Shown here: piece after piece, positions 32,059-41,484 of the stretch
How the letters are laid out: each line of letters begins with the position of its first letter
How positions within the stretch are numbered: the first letter of the stretch is position 1
Source: Gracilariopsis chorda
Taxonomy: Eukaryota; Rhodophyta; Florideophyceae; Gracilariales; Gracilariaceae
Direction of reading: 5' to 3'
NCBI GenBank assembly: GCA_003194525.1
Contig: NBIV01000004.1
Span: forward strand, 645,014 to 709,013
DNA length: 64,000 nt
Position numbers and translations under genes: made by a program
The notes under the pieces: model-generated
Seen by the model: the letters and a program-made list of their open reading frames with translations, nothing else
Database searches by the model: none
Told to the model about the DNA's origin: nothing

Positions 32059-33774
32059 ATGACCAACACTCCGTTTTCGAACAACCCGCCTGCGGGCGCC
32101 CCGCAGGGGACTTCCGCGAGCGGACAACCTTCCTTCGCGACGCCGGGGTCGTGGGTTCGTCACCCATCCTCTGGGTTCCTCTCCTTGCCTCTGCCTGGAG
32201 GATCGTCTCATGTTCCAACCTTGGATGCCTCGGATGCCGCGAGTATCGCCGCCTGGAATTCCGCTCAAGCGATACCGATCACTGCGACCGCCGCCGGCTG
32301 GGTGTCACCATCGACACTTTGGGCCCGCAATCCCCGGGAAGACGCTCTCCTCTTTTCGCGTGCGCCCTGGTTCCACCCCACATGGGTTTCCGACTCGGAC
32401 CTCATCGACTCCTATGTGGAGGAGGGCGAGCTCCCAGGGGGACTAGGCCGGGATATGGTCGACTCCTTCGACTGGAGGACGCGTATCGCGGTAGAGCCAC
32501 AGTTCCTCGCACGGAAGCGCACCAGATATGGTTTCGAGACGCTGAATGAAGCCCGTGCCGGGATGGCCAAGGTCGCCTACGACCGTCTCGCCCGCGCGAG
32601 TTATCCGGATGAGCTGGTACCAACGGAATACAGCTTTGACCTCTCGCGGTACCGTACCTACGGTGAAGTCTCATACTGCGAGAACCTTGCTGCCTACCAG
32701 CCATCTACACCGTTCCGGTCCACTCCAATAGAAGCCGGGATGCTCCTCTGGAGGCGCCCAATTCTGCGTGCAGAGTTCCGATATCTTCGTCGTCCGAATC
32801 ATCGCGGATCCTTCTTCGACCGACTCCGGTTTGAGCGAAAGGCGCGCTCCCGCTTCGGGTTCCTGGTACCATACCAAAATCTCGAGGTCGAGAGGCTCCG
32901 TCCATCCGCGATGCGCGGCCGGTATGCACCTCTTCCCCATTGGTGGAGCAGGTTCGAAGTCCCGAGGGGATGCTTTGCGGAGATGCCTCCGTGCCTCAGC
33001 TACATCGGTTCACGATTAATCAACAATCCGGATTCCGGTTACTGGACTCTCTTCCTCGCCGAATGGGCTGCTCGCGTTGCCGCATTTCTCCTCTGGGAGG
33101 TGTACGACAAGAACCGTCTGTGGTACATTCCTCCTCACCTACGCCAGGTTATCCGCCGATTGGATCTCTATATCCCTCTGGGATCCGAAGCCAATGTGGA
33201 TGAGCTTCAGTGCCTTCTGAACACCATCGATATGGTTAACTGGGATACAGTCCCAGTCTCCAACGTCCCTGACGGTGAGCCTTCCAGGCATGATCGCTCT
33301 CCAGGCCGGAGAAATCCAAACGCTGGCAACTTCGTCTTCTATGACCCTTGGGAGGTATCCGTGACTTCACGGGCTCACGCGCTAGCGTTACGCGATGTAC
33401 CACGCTCCGTTCCGCGAGGCCACCCGGTTGGGTTCATGTTTTCCGATGACTGGCACGGTTCCTACGAGGATGATCCAATGGTGGATGACGACCCCGATGA
33501 GGTGGAGGAGGCCGTAGCCCCGGTAACGGCGATGGTCGACGATCTCGACGGATCCGGCCAGCATGTGGCTGCTCCAGATGGCTGGAATATGGCCGCCAGT
33601 GTGGCTGCGTCTCCGTCTACCGCATCTCCGGTCCCCGTGGACCCTCAGGCCGTTGCCCTCAGGGCTCACCTCCAGTCCATTGGAGTGGTTGCGCCTTCCA
33701 ACCTCACCAGCGTGAGCGAGTTATTGGCTTTCGCGTCTGCGAACTACCAACCGCCAACGAGCGGCTCATCCTAA
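32059..33774 (+). CDS. E2 opposite-strand accessory protein, 571 residues, no known domain
   Basis: The open frame runs from 31873, but the first ATG is 32059, 105 bp after a TATA box, and I take that start. Residues 1-60 are Pro/Ser/Gly-rich; then a conserved part shared with the E0 ORF (GFLSLPLPGGSSHVP; SRAPWFHPTWVSDSDLIDSY); a long basic, aromatic middle (WRRPILRAEFRYLRRP; FERKARSRFGFLVPY; LFLAEWAARVAAFLLWEVYD); and an acidic C-terminus (DDDPDEVEEAV). No signal peptide or clear membrane span is seen, so it does not look like an envelope protein. It faces gag-pol and ends 337 bp from the chromodomain ORF. Antisense extra ORFs are known in some plant gypsy elements; homology to those is not shown here. 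Confidence 0.8.
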   Translation: MTNTPFSNNPPAGAPQGTSASGQPSFATPGSWVRHPSSGFLSLPLPGGSSHVPTLDASDAASIAAWNSAQAIPITATAAGWVSPSTLWARNPREDALLFSRAPWFHPTWVSDSDLIDSYVEEGELPGGLGRDMVDSFDWRTRIAVEPQFLARKRTRYGFETLNEARAGMAKVAYDRLARASYPDELVPTEYSFDLSRYRTYGEVSYCENLAAYQPSTPFRSTPIEAGMLLWRRPILRAEFRYLRRPNHRGSFFDRLRFERKARSRFGFLVPYQNLEVERLRPSAMRGRYAPLPHWWSRFEVPRGCFAEMPPCLSYIGSRLINNPDSGYWTLFLAEWAARVAAFLLWEVYDKNRLWYIPPHLRQVIRRLDLYIPLGSEANVDELQCLLNTIDMVNWDTVPVSNVPDGEPSRHDRSPGRRNPNAGNFVFYDPWEVSVTSRAHALALRDVPRSVPRGHPVGFMFSDDWHGSYEDDPMVDDDPDEVEEAVAPVTAMVDDLDGSGQHVAAPDGWNMAASVAASPSTASPVPVDPQAVALRAHLQSIGVVAPSNLTSVSELLAFASANYQPPTSGSS

Positions 33775-33913
33775 GTCAGGATCCTGGACCGTGGCACACA
33801 CACCTGATATAGGTTAGCGCTTAACGCTCCATAGCTTGTGGTAAACGACTTCCTTCTTCTATATCCGTATGTCCGGACTCTTCTTTTTCTTCTTCATAGC
33901 ATCTTCATGCTGG

Positions 33914-33968
33914 ACCGCTAGGCGGTATTCTTCATTAAACCGTTACTTCGGTCGGACCGCTAGGCGGT
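33914..33968. terminator. Hairpin cluster between convergent genes of E2
   Basis: ACCGC-tag-GCGGT occurs twice (33914-33926 and 33956-33968) with ACCG-N6-CGGT between (33939-33952). It lies between the convergent antisense gene and chromodomain ORF, as does the different hairpin pair in E0. Function inferred only. Confidence 0.35.
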
Positions 33969-34110
33969 GTGACGTCCAATGACCATTGGTTTCCCTATCC
34001 AGTCCATTACTTCGTGTAACCTTCTGTAGCCAGATCTCTTCCTGTGTCCTCTTCTCTTCGGAGACTTCTCTTCCGTCTTCGGAATCTTCTGCATAGTGCA
34101 GTGTATCGTC

Positions 34111-34455
34111 CTACCCAACCTGGGCCATGTCCAAAGTGGATGGGAGTGGGAACCGCGTCCGGCGGTGGTAGGTTATCACCTTGGAACGAGGAAGGTGCTG
34201 AATGGGCTCCCATGTGTCCTCTTCCGGGGGGTATCCGTACCATCGGATTTGGTAAAACCACACTCCTTTGGAGTCCAGAACATGATCCACGATGTGGTCA
34301 ACGACAAACTCCTGGTCGTACGTAGCCGGCTCCTGACCCGTCATGGCAGGGCTTAAGGGGAGAACCCTGTGAGGGGACTTGCCTGAAATTGGCGCGACCC
34401 TGCGGGCAAAGTCAGCTTTCCTCGACGCTGCGAGTGCTGGGACTTGATACCGCAT
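34111..34455 (-). CDS. E2 chromodomain ORF, 114 residues
   Basis: Starts at ATG 34453-34455. Residues about 48-100 form a chromodomain: EFVVDHIVDHVLDSKGVWFY, QIRWYGYPPEEDTWEPI and HLPRSKVITYHRR. It has the aromatic residues typical of histone-tail readers and in chromoviruses such a domain steers integration. Here it is not in frame with the integrase ORF, which stops at 34896, so it is a separate ORF, or was split from pol by a mutation in the 440 bp between. E0 has the homologous chromodomain. Confidence 0.8.
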   Translation of the reverse strand: MRYQVPALAASRKADFARRVAPISGKSPHRVLPLSPAMTGQEPATYDQEFVVDHIVDHVLDSKGVWFYQIRWYGYPPEEDTWEPIQHLPRSKVITYHRRTRFPLPSTLDMAQVG

Positions 34456-34895
34456 TGCGGTCTTTCCGCTTCCTAATCCTCTCCTTGTGGGGGGGGGCCT
34501 TCCGTTCTAACCGGATTCCCCTATTGACGCGCAGCTCGCGAGCTCTTCTCCCACGCGACCCGTGCAACTCTGGTGAGTTTGACCTTTCACGGTGAGGGAG
34601 GCGGTTCACTACGGTTCCGACGCCAGGAGGCGGATTGCCATGCATCACACACTGTGATTGGCTGGCCGCTGGCGGCAAGTGTCGCGCGCGGTCTTTCCAC
34701 GACGCGGGTCTTGACTGTACTCCTGACGCCGGCCGGCGGTATGTACGTGTACACCTTTCCACGGTTTGGAATTTCGGGCTTCGTCCGCGTGACAGTGGCG
34801 TCACAGTGTCCATTTGTAGGGCTCTGCGGTAACGCACGCAGTGTCAACCACACTCTCCGTGTCCGCGGTTGCTTTTCAGCTCACCACGAAACTGG

Positions 34896-36045
34896 TTATG
34901 AACGAGGTTGTATGTGCTCCGTGCTCGGAGATATCATTCGCCACATTAGTGACCACACCGAGTCCGGTTCACCACTTCCTCCTTCGCTACCCAGCGACTC
35001 GCTCGACAGGAGTGCATCCGGGTCCGCGGAGACGGCCTTCTCGCTTCGAGATGCGTTCAACTCCTCCCTGCTCTGGGGGTGCTCATCCGACGATGCCGTA
35101 TGAAACGGGACACCGTCCGACGCCGGAGCTTCCTTCCGCGATGGCGCGATCGATTCCCGTTCCTCCCCCTCCTTAGGTGAGAGGGCGGTGGGTTCAGGAT
35201 GAAGGACCTCCGCGGGCGGAGTAACGGTTAGGCGTTTGGGGTCAAGCGTGCGTTGCACGATACGCGCGGCGCGCCCAACCGGTTGATCGGCAATTGGAAG
35301 ATCCGAGAGTCCCCGTTTCGGGTGCGGTAAGACGGGTGGGCGGGACGGAAGCAGATTATCCGTTGGCCGAGTTACGAGGTCATCCTCCGGGATTGTCACG
35401 AGCGGTGATGAGCCCTCAGGGGGCGCAGGCGCGTGGGCTACGCGGTCGCGTGAGACGCGTTCGAACTGGTTATCGATGTCCAGTACGACTGTGTCGTCGG
35501 CGACGGAAACCACCCGATAGGGTCCATTCACTATCGGTGACAACTTGTGGCGCTTCTCCTTTTCGGGATTATAATATTCCTTTCGCAGGAAGACAGAATC
35601 CCCTTCCGAGACCTGGGGTATCGGGGAACGAATCTTCGCGTCGAAGTTCTGTTTGTATGCCTCCTGGGCTTTTCCCATAGCCTTTCGGGCGGTAGGGACC
35701 ATGTTCTTCAACCATTCCTTCCAGGAATCTCGATATAACCTTGGTGAAGGGTACCCCGAGACGTTCGGTTGCGCTTCAATAGCCATGGGTGGTGGAATCC
35801 GAGACAGGACCAGCTCAAATGGAGCGAGGGTCGTGACCCGGTGTACCTGGGTGTTATACGCGTACGTAATAGCGTCCGTGTACAAGTCCCATTCCATGGG
35901 GTGATCCGCGACATACGCGCGCAGTGCGTTGAGCATAGTACGATTGAATCGTTCCACTTGTCCGTTACACTGCGGGTGGTAGGTGGTAGTAAACATATTC
36001 TTGATTCCCAAGATTCTACATACGTCCTGAAAGAACTTTGAGGTG
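34896..36045 (-). CDS. pol: E2 integrase, C-terminal part plus long Pro/Ser linker
   Basis: Continues pol after a one-base shift. It holds TTTYHPQCNGQVERFNRTML with the catalytic Glu, TYAYNTQVHRVT, the C-terminal GPYRVVSVADDTVVLDI block, and a disordered tail of about 200 residues with a KEGEE encoded by an internal polypurine tract (35162-35176). It stops at 34896. Removing one A from the AAA at 36046-36048 would keep the frame with the preceding 1098 residues, so the break is a single-base change. Confidence 0.85.
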
Positions 36046-39000
36046 AAATTGAGATCCGTTGTCGGAGAGTAGGTGTACCGGCGGGCCGTAAGTAAAGACC
36101 CAGTGGGTTACGAACGCACGCGCAACCACGTCCGCGGTAATCCGTTTAAGCGGTACTGTTCTCACCAACTTTGAGAAGCGGTCAGTAATGACGAGAAGAT
36201 ACTTGTAACCACGTTTGGTTTTGACAAGCTCGCCCAAGATATCAATAGCGACATATTCGAGTGGCGCCCGTGCCGGGAATAGTGTTAACTTCTTCGAGTA
36301 CTTCCGAAGTTTCACATTATTCTTCGCACATTCCACGCACGAGCGGCGAACTGCAAAGCAGTCAAATGCCATAGCAGGCCAATAGAAGTCCCTGCGAAGG
36401 GTCAGGTATAGTTTCCTCCCGCCGGGATGTGCACCCAACTTCGCGTAATGCGATAGATGCAAGACGCGCTGCTGCAGCGTGTGAGGTACAACGATCTGTG
36501 GGGCCCGTGTCAGCAACCTGACTAGGTAGCCTCGATCGTTCACCGCAAAGGGTATCTGTGCGCCCCCGTTAAGACGGGCACGAATCTGGGCACAGAAAGG
36601 ATCCTGCTGTTGTTCACGGATCATTTCCTCAGGGGATATGGGAACAACCTGGTCATCCGGAGGATCCGTAGGGTTTGCAGCCAGAATATCGTCACAGATG
36701 TCATCCCCATTCACGTCTGGGTCGTCTTCTTCCGTTCCCTCCGGGGATTGTGCCATGAAACATGGTATTTCCAGATCGTCGACCGGTTCGGTTTCCGCTG
36801 ATGTTCCTAAGCGCGATAGGGCGTCAGCCTGAGTATTCAGGGATCCCTTCTTGTAGAGGACATCAAATGTAAATTCCGAGAGTCGGAGACGCCAACGCAT
36901 GAGGCGGCCCGACGGTTCTCGAATTTCGAGTAGCCAACGGAGAGCCGAGTGATCGGTGTGAACCTTGAAATGGTTACCCATAAGGTATGGGCGAAGCGTT
37001 GCCAACGCCCAAACAACAGCAAGACACTCCTTCTCGGACACCGAGTAGTTGCGCTCGTGAACGTTCAACGAACGTGACCAATATCCGATCGGATGTCTTT
37101 CTCCTTCTTCCGTGACTTGAAACAACGCACAACCCACCTGGTGGGCACTTGAGTCAGTATCCACTTCGAAGGGTAAGTCCGGGTGCGGTAAGGCCAGAAC
37201 TGGCGGGGACGTTACAGCGTCGACAAGAGACGAGAATGCTGACGACTCAGCCTCGTCAAAGACGTCCAGTTCGGTGGGTTGTCCTTTCCGGAGGAGTGCG
37301 TTAAGCGGTGCTGACAAGTCGGCGAAGTTCGGGACGAATCGGCGATATACATTGCAAAGTCCTAGGAAGGATCGAAGCTCCGTTTGATTAGTCGGATGTT
37401 TCGCCTCTCGAAGTGATTTCACTCTTGCTTCATCGATTGAAAGCTGTCCGGGGCGGATGATGTGCCCCAGATATTTTACCGAATCGGCGCAGAACTCACA
37501 CTTTCCCAGCTTCAGGGTGATGCCTGCGTTGCGGAGCACTGTCAAGACTTCCCGGACATGGGACAGGTGATCGTCCAAGTTATTGGAGAACACTATAATG
37601 TCGTCCAAGTATACCAGACAGCTGGTCCATTTGAACCTCGCCAAGAGGATATCGATTGCCCGTTGGAATGTAGCTGGGGCATTCGTTAGTCCAAACGGCA
37701 TTCGCTTAAAGCGATATAGTCCTTGATGGCACACAAACGCGGTCTTATCACGATCTTCTTTCCTAATAGGGACCTGCCAGTATCCCGAATTGGCATCGAG
37801 GGTAGTGAACACCGTTGCGCTCCCCAGGGAGTCAATGTACTCGTCCATTCGTGGAATCGGATAGACGTCCTTGACAGTAACCGCATTCAGGCGGCGGTAA
37901 TCCACACAGAAACGCCATGATCCATCGGCTTTCGGAACAAGGACAACAGGAGAAGCCCAAGGGGATTGTGCTGCTTCGATAACTCCAGCTCGCAGCATCT
38001 TCTCCACCTGAGATTTCTCTTCCCCCCTTGCTTTAGGGCCTGCCCGATACGGGTGCTGTGCAATAGGCCGTGTATCCGGCAACAAATCAATCCGATGTTC
38101 GGTTACCCCTATCGTCCCCAGGGAACCGTCCCACATGGCGGTAAAGTCCCTGAGCATGTCACGAAACTTCTCACGATGAGATTCATTAATGTGATCCAGG
38201 TCCAACTTATCCAAAGCCTGTTCTGGGTCTAACGCAGTATCTGCCGATGCTGAAGTCGTGCTCTTCTGAGCTTCTTCGACAGTCGAATCTGAACTTTCCC
38301 GGGCGGAATCCAACGGAACGAACGGGACCTCCTCCCCCTCCTTAGGGTCTTGTATTCCGAGAACGTCGGATATCGGAATCTTTGTAGGAAGGATAGCCAA
38401 CGGATGCGGAAGCATGTTGCCCAGGACCTGGTTTTTAACCAACCACTGAGTGGTAGTTCCGAGGTTAGCAACGAGAACCTTAAAGGGTTTGTCCGGCTCG
38501 ACGGATACGATCCCATTTGCTAATGCGAGACGGCGCTGTTCGTAGAGCGAGGGGAGCGGTTGAACAACCTGCAACCCGTGGTGTTTGGATGTTACTGAGA
38601 CCCACACCTGAGATTCCTTCGGGATCGAAACTGGTTCCGCGACGCGAATCTTCGTAGATGCTCGATCCACATTGGACGCTTCCTGAGCAGCAGGTAAAGG
38701 TACCCGTTTACGGGAGGCGTGTCGCAAGGGCTTCCGTACAATCGGGATGGTCGAACCGTTGGCCAATTCCACGGATCTGGAGCGAGGGCGGATAGCTTCC
38801 ACGAAGCGGTCACAGAAATCACAACCGAGGATGACCGGTGCAGCAAGAGAATCGCATACGATGAAGTCCAACTTCACCACGTAGGTGCCTAGTCTGAGTA
38901 CCAGAGGAATTGTTCCAAGAGTCTGGAGCGGGTTGTTATTAGCGTCCGCCAGATCCAGACTTGGACCAATGCGAATGCATTTCCGCATGGCGGGTGGAAT

Positions 39001-39312
39001 AATCCCGATATTGATCAGGTTCGGAGCGGCACCTGTATCCAGGACAGATAACTGACGAACCATGAACTGGTTAGAGAGACCGAGGTCACTATAAACTTTA
39101 TAGTTCCTCTTGGCCATTACCAAAACTCGATCCGGGATGCGGAGGTTACGGGACCGTATCCACGGACGACGCAGAGCCACTAAGTGGTCCGAGCTCACGT
39201 CTTCTTGAGCCAGTTTCCTCGTAAGGATTTTGGCAGGGGAGCGAAGCGGTGGCGCCTCAGGCGTCTCCAACTTCGGCTTGGAAGACACCCCTCCCGTGGG
39301 GGAGACTCCCAA
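36016..39312 (-). CDS. pol: E2 Pol: protease, reverse transcriptase, RNase H, integrase N-half
   Basis: One open frame of about 1100 residues. Protease has VLDTGAAPN (about residue 90). Reverse transcriptase has SPWASPVVLVPKADGSWRFC, MPFGLTNAPATF and CLVYLDDIIVFS. RNase H has DTDSSAHQVGCAL and HTDHSALRWLL. Integrase has the zinc-binding LHLSHYAKLGAH and CVECAKNN, then AIDILGELVKTKRGYKYLL and LLSDNGSQF with two catalytic Asp. The frame then runs out after a one-base shift. The frame starts -1 relative to the nucleocapsid frame, with a conserved hairpin at the junction, so it is probably made by frameshifting from Gag. Confidence 0.95.
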   Translation of the reverse strand: MGVSPTGGVSSKPKLETPEAPPLRSPAKILTRKLAQEDVSSDHLVALRRPWIRSRNLRIPDRVLVMAKRNYKVYSDLGLSNQFMVRQLSVLDTGAAPNLINIGIIPPAMRKCIRIGPSLDLADANNNPLQTLGTIPLVLRLGTYVVKLDFIVCDSLAAPVILGCDFCDRFVEAIRPRSRSVELANGSTIPIVRKPLRHASRKRVPLPAAQEASNVDRASTKIRVAEPVSIPKESQVWVSVTSKHHGLQVVQPLPSLYEQRRLALANGIVSVEPDKPFKVLVANLGTTTQWLVKNQVLGNMLPHPLAILPTKIPISDVLGIQDPKEGEEVPFVPLDSARESSDSTVEEAQKSTTSASADTALDPEQALDKLDLDHINESHREKFRDMLRDFTAMWDGSLGTIGVTEHRIDLLPDTRPIAQHPYRAGPKARGEEKSQVEKMLRAGVIEAAQSPWASPVVLVPKADGSWRFCVDYRRLNAVTVKDVYPIPRMDEYIDSLGSATVFTTLDANSGYWQVPIRKEDRDKTAFVCHQGLYRFKRMPFGLTNAPATFQRAIDILLARFKWTSCLVYLDDIIVFSNNLDDHLSHVREVLTVLRNAGITLKLGKCEFCADSVKYLGHIIRPGQLSIDEARVKSLREAKHPTNQTELRSFLGLCNVYRRFVPNFADLSAPLNALLRKGQPTELDVFDEAESSAFSSLVDAVTSPPVLALPHPDLPFEVDTDSSAHQVGCALFQVTEEGERHPIGYWSRSLNVHERNYSVSEKECLAVVWALATLRPYLMGNHFKVHTDHSALRWLLEIREPSGRLMRWRLRLSEFTFDVLYKKGSLNTQADALSRLGTSAETEPVDDLEIPCFMAQSPEGTEEDDPDVNGDDICDDILAANPTDPPDDQVVPISPEEMIREQQQDPFCAQIRARLNGGAQIPFAVNDRGYLVRLLTRAPQIVVPHTLQQRVLHLSHYAKLGAHPGGRKLYLTLRRDFYWPAMAFDCFAVRRSCVECAKNNVKLRKYSKKLTLFPARAPLEYVAIDILGELVKTKRGYKYLLVITDRFSKLVRTVPLKRITADVVARAFVTHWVFTYGPPVHLLSDNGSQFHLKVLSGRM
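38329..38345 (-). promoter_or_regulatory. Internal polypurine tract between protease and RT (E2)
   Basis: On the minus strand CTAAGGAGGGGGAGGAGG, matching the 3' tract core TAAGGAGGGGG, within coding sequence for PKEGEEV. E4 has the same motif at 60391-60404 in the same pol position. It may be a central polypurine tract. Confidence 0.5.
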
Positions 39313-39317
39313 GATTA
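39291..39317 (-). promoter_or_regulatory. gag-pol junction of E2: stop, -1 frame and hairpin
   Basis: The nucleocapsid frame ends CCG AAA AAC TAA and pol is read -1. The hairpin CTCCC-N4-GGGAG (39291-39304, complement) and GGGAG-N-CTCCC (39300-39310) follow within about 10 nt. E4 has GAA AAC TAA, the same -1 relation and the same stem with another loop. A programmed -1 shift is likely, although the heptamer is not canonical. Confidence 0.55.
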
Positions 39318-39764
39318 GTTTTTCGGGACCGAATCGACCGCTGGGTGCGGCTGAGCCCGTTCCGAAAGGTTAGGGTTGTTACCGTTCGCGGTTTTCGCGG
39401 CTTCTCGAGCTTGAGCATTGTGGACCGCAGCCTTTGCGTCTTCATACGAATTACTCGGGACACGAGCCTTATGCTCCGGTGGGAGATTCTCATAATTTCC
39501 CACGATCTTCCACATCTCGCGAATGGGGAGGGTACACTGCGACGCAGTATGACCTTCAAGGTAACAAATGTAGCAAATCAGCGGGGCTGAACGTGTTCCG
39601 GTGGCGTGGGACATCATTCCGCGGTGCTGAGGGTGTTGTGGTTGGAATGCTAGTTGCTTCGGGTTGGACCATCCCGGGCGGGAGTGTCTTGTGGCGCTCG
39701 ACGCGTAGGCTAGCGGGGCTGGGGGAACCCGACCGGGGTTTGCGTAAAAGGCCGGATCTACCAC
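39315..39764 (-). CDS. gag: E2 nucleocapsid part of Gag (CCHC zinc knuckle)
   Basis: About 149 residues containing CYICYLEGHTASQC, a CCHC knuckle for RNA packaging, followed by a basic Lys/Ala-rich tail. It overlaps the end of the 532-residue gag frame by a few bases (39758-39764) in the -1 frame. E4 reads in one frame across the same place, so either E2 lost one C from a C-run at about 39765-39769 or it shifts frame there. Confidence 0.85.
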   Translation of the reverse strand: MVDPAFYANPGRVPPAPLAYASSATRHSRPGWSNPKQLAFQPQHPQHRGMMSHATGTRSAPLICYICYLEGHTASQCTLPIREMWKIVGNYENLPPEHKARVPSNSYEDAKAAVHNAQAREAAKTANGNNPNLSERAQPHPAVDSVPKN

Positions 39765-41356
39765 GGGGGTGTAACCGTGGACGGCAGTTCCGAGGTTGCC
39801 AACGACTGTTCAAGACTGCCAAGATACTGGATGTTATCCGCAAATCCGGAAGGTGGTCCCGGGTTAGGGAGAGATGCCGAGGAAGCCTCGTTCTCGACGA
39901 AGAGAGCCTTCGACGACCGACGCCTCGGGTCTCTCGCTCTGAGGGTGTCACCCTCAGCCTGCGCGTACTGGACCAGTTCCAGATACGTCGCCTTGCGCTT
40001 CTCTTCCCTGTAGCGGGACACCAGTGCCCTGATACCAGGATCTAAACCATCCACCAGCATGGAGCAACGCTCAAAAGCGGTAAACACATTTCCACAACGA
40101 TGAAACGCTTTATTCAAGCGAGTTGAATACGACGTTTCCGTTTCACCAGGCTTCTGTTTCGTATCGCGAACCGCCACGATGGCTTGACTGATTGCAGTTC
40201 CCGTCGCGTACGACCTGAGCAGGTAGTGTACAGCCTCGGGCCAGCACGTAACACCTCCTTCTGAGGCCCTGGACGAACCCCTGACCGAGTTGTACTGATC
40301 TTCAGCCATTCCTGAAAGAAAGTAGGGCAACGCAACGTATGCCTGCGCCTCACTCATTTCGAGTACGTCTGCTTCCTGCACAAAGCGGGCCAGAAAATCC
40401 AACACGAGGATCGGATCTTCACCGGAGAACTTCTGCTTAAGCATCGTCACATTCATACGACGTATGAGATCCTTCACCCGACCGGTGTCTCTCGAACTTC
40501 GAGTGCCCGAAGAGTCTTCCAATCGGTAATAACGATAGGACAACAGCTTCCTGTAAAGGGGATTCGTCGGTTTCAATTCCTTCAAGCCGAAATGACGGCG
40601 ACCTTTCTCCCGCGCACGGATTGCTCCATGGGAGGTGTAGGTAGCCCTCGAACTAGGTTCTTCTCCGCGACGGCGGCCTCTCCCTTCACGCGATGATCTC
40701 GAAGACGAGCTACTCGAACTTGTTTCCGAGTCGGAACTTGGCGAAACTTCATAACGATGAACTCTCTTTCCAGGGTGACGGGGGAGGTGACTGGAGCGGT
40801 GTTGGGTTGAGATGACCTTCACTTCCTCCTGTCTCGGAGCGTTCAGGTCTTCTCTGAGCAACGCTTCCAGCGTGTCCATACGTCCGGTTACCCGCATCAT
40901 ATGGGTTTTAACTTCCTCCACGAACTCCCGATATCCTTCTACGAAGGCAGCCGGAGTACCCAGACACTCCAGAATGGAATTCACATCAGCTCTCAGGAGA
41001 CGAATATCTCCCGAATAATCCCGAGCCAGGGAGTCACTCCATCGCCGTTCCAACTCGGTAACTTGCTGCGAGAGGGAGGCGTGGGCCACATTGGCAATGT
41101 CGATTCTCGACTCGAGGAGATGGTACTTAGGCGACCCGGGTCTCGGGGGGACAGCCGACGGCGTTTCGACCACCGGAGGTGGCGTAGTGGCCACAGCTGT
41201 CACGGCTCGAGGCACCGAGGTTGCCGATGGGATTCCTTGGGATTCCAGACCGACGGCATTGGTAAGTAGTTGTTCCGGAACGGACCTTCGTGATCTCGCC
41301 GCTGCGGCGTTCCGTTGCGGACCATTCCTGGGGGAACTCGGAGCTGTGGGTAGCAT
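39758..41356 (-). CDS. gag: E2 Gag, capsid part, 532 residues
   Basis: First ATG at 41354-41356, 150 bp after the 5' LTR. Residues 1-100 are Pro/Ala-rich; about 100-190 form a coiled coil; about 195-260 are Ser/Arg-rich; then the retrotransposon Gag domain: GEDPILVLDFLARFVQEAD, ALPYFLSGMAEDQY, LLRSYATGTAISQAIV, RLNKAFHRCGNVF and MLVDGLDPGIRALVSRYRE. It would build the virus-like particle. E4 Gag is clearly homologous. It ends TPPW and a stop where the nucleocapsid frame starts. Confidence 0.9.
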   Translation of the reverse strand: MLPTAPSSPRNGPQRNAAAARSRRSVPEQLLTNAVGLESQGIPSATSVPRAVTAVATTPPPVVETPSAVPPRPGSPKYHLLESRIDIANVAHASLSQQVTELERRWSDSLARDYSGDIRLLRADVNSILECLGTPAAFVEGYREFVEEVKTHMMRVTGRMDTLEALLREDLNAPRQEEVKVISTQHRSSHLPRHPGKRVHRYEVSPSSDSETSSSSSSSRSSREGRGRRRGEEPSSRATYTSHGAIRAREKGRRHFGLKELKPTNPLYRKLLSYRYYRLEDSSGTRSSRDTGRVKDLIRRMNVTMLKQKFSGEDPILVLDFLARFVQEADVLEMSEAQAYVALPYFLSGMAEDQYNSVRGSSRASEGGVTCWPEAVHYLLRSYATGTAISQAIVAVRDTKQKPGETETSYSTRLNKAFHRCGNVFTAFERCSMLVDGLDPGIRALVSRYREEKRKATYLELVQYAQAEGDTLRARDPRRRSSKALFVENEASSASLPNPGPPSGFADNIQYLGSLEQSLATSELPSTVTPPW

Positions 41357-41484
41357 ACTGCAGATAGCCGTCCACGGCTTACTTCACCAGTCCCACGGCT
41401 TGGGAATCTCAACGAATGAGCAAAAAGGGATAAAAGGGAAAAGGGGAAGCGGACTTCCGACAGGCCGGATTGAAAGCCAAACCC

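Noticed and set aside
32059-33774. Antisense protein of E2 as a retroviral envelope
   Set aside because: No signal peptide, no clear membrane anchor, wrong strand, no Cys pattern of a surface/transmembrane pair.
33900-33970. Repeated ACCGCTAGGCGGT taken as a CRISPR-like array
   Set aside because: Only two copies, 13 bp long, in a eukaryotic retroelement, with no spacers or cas genes.
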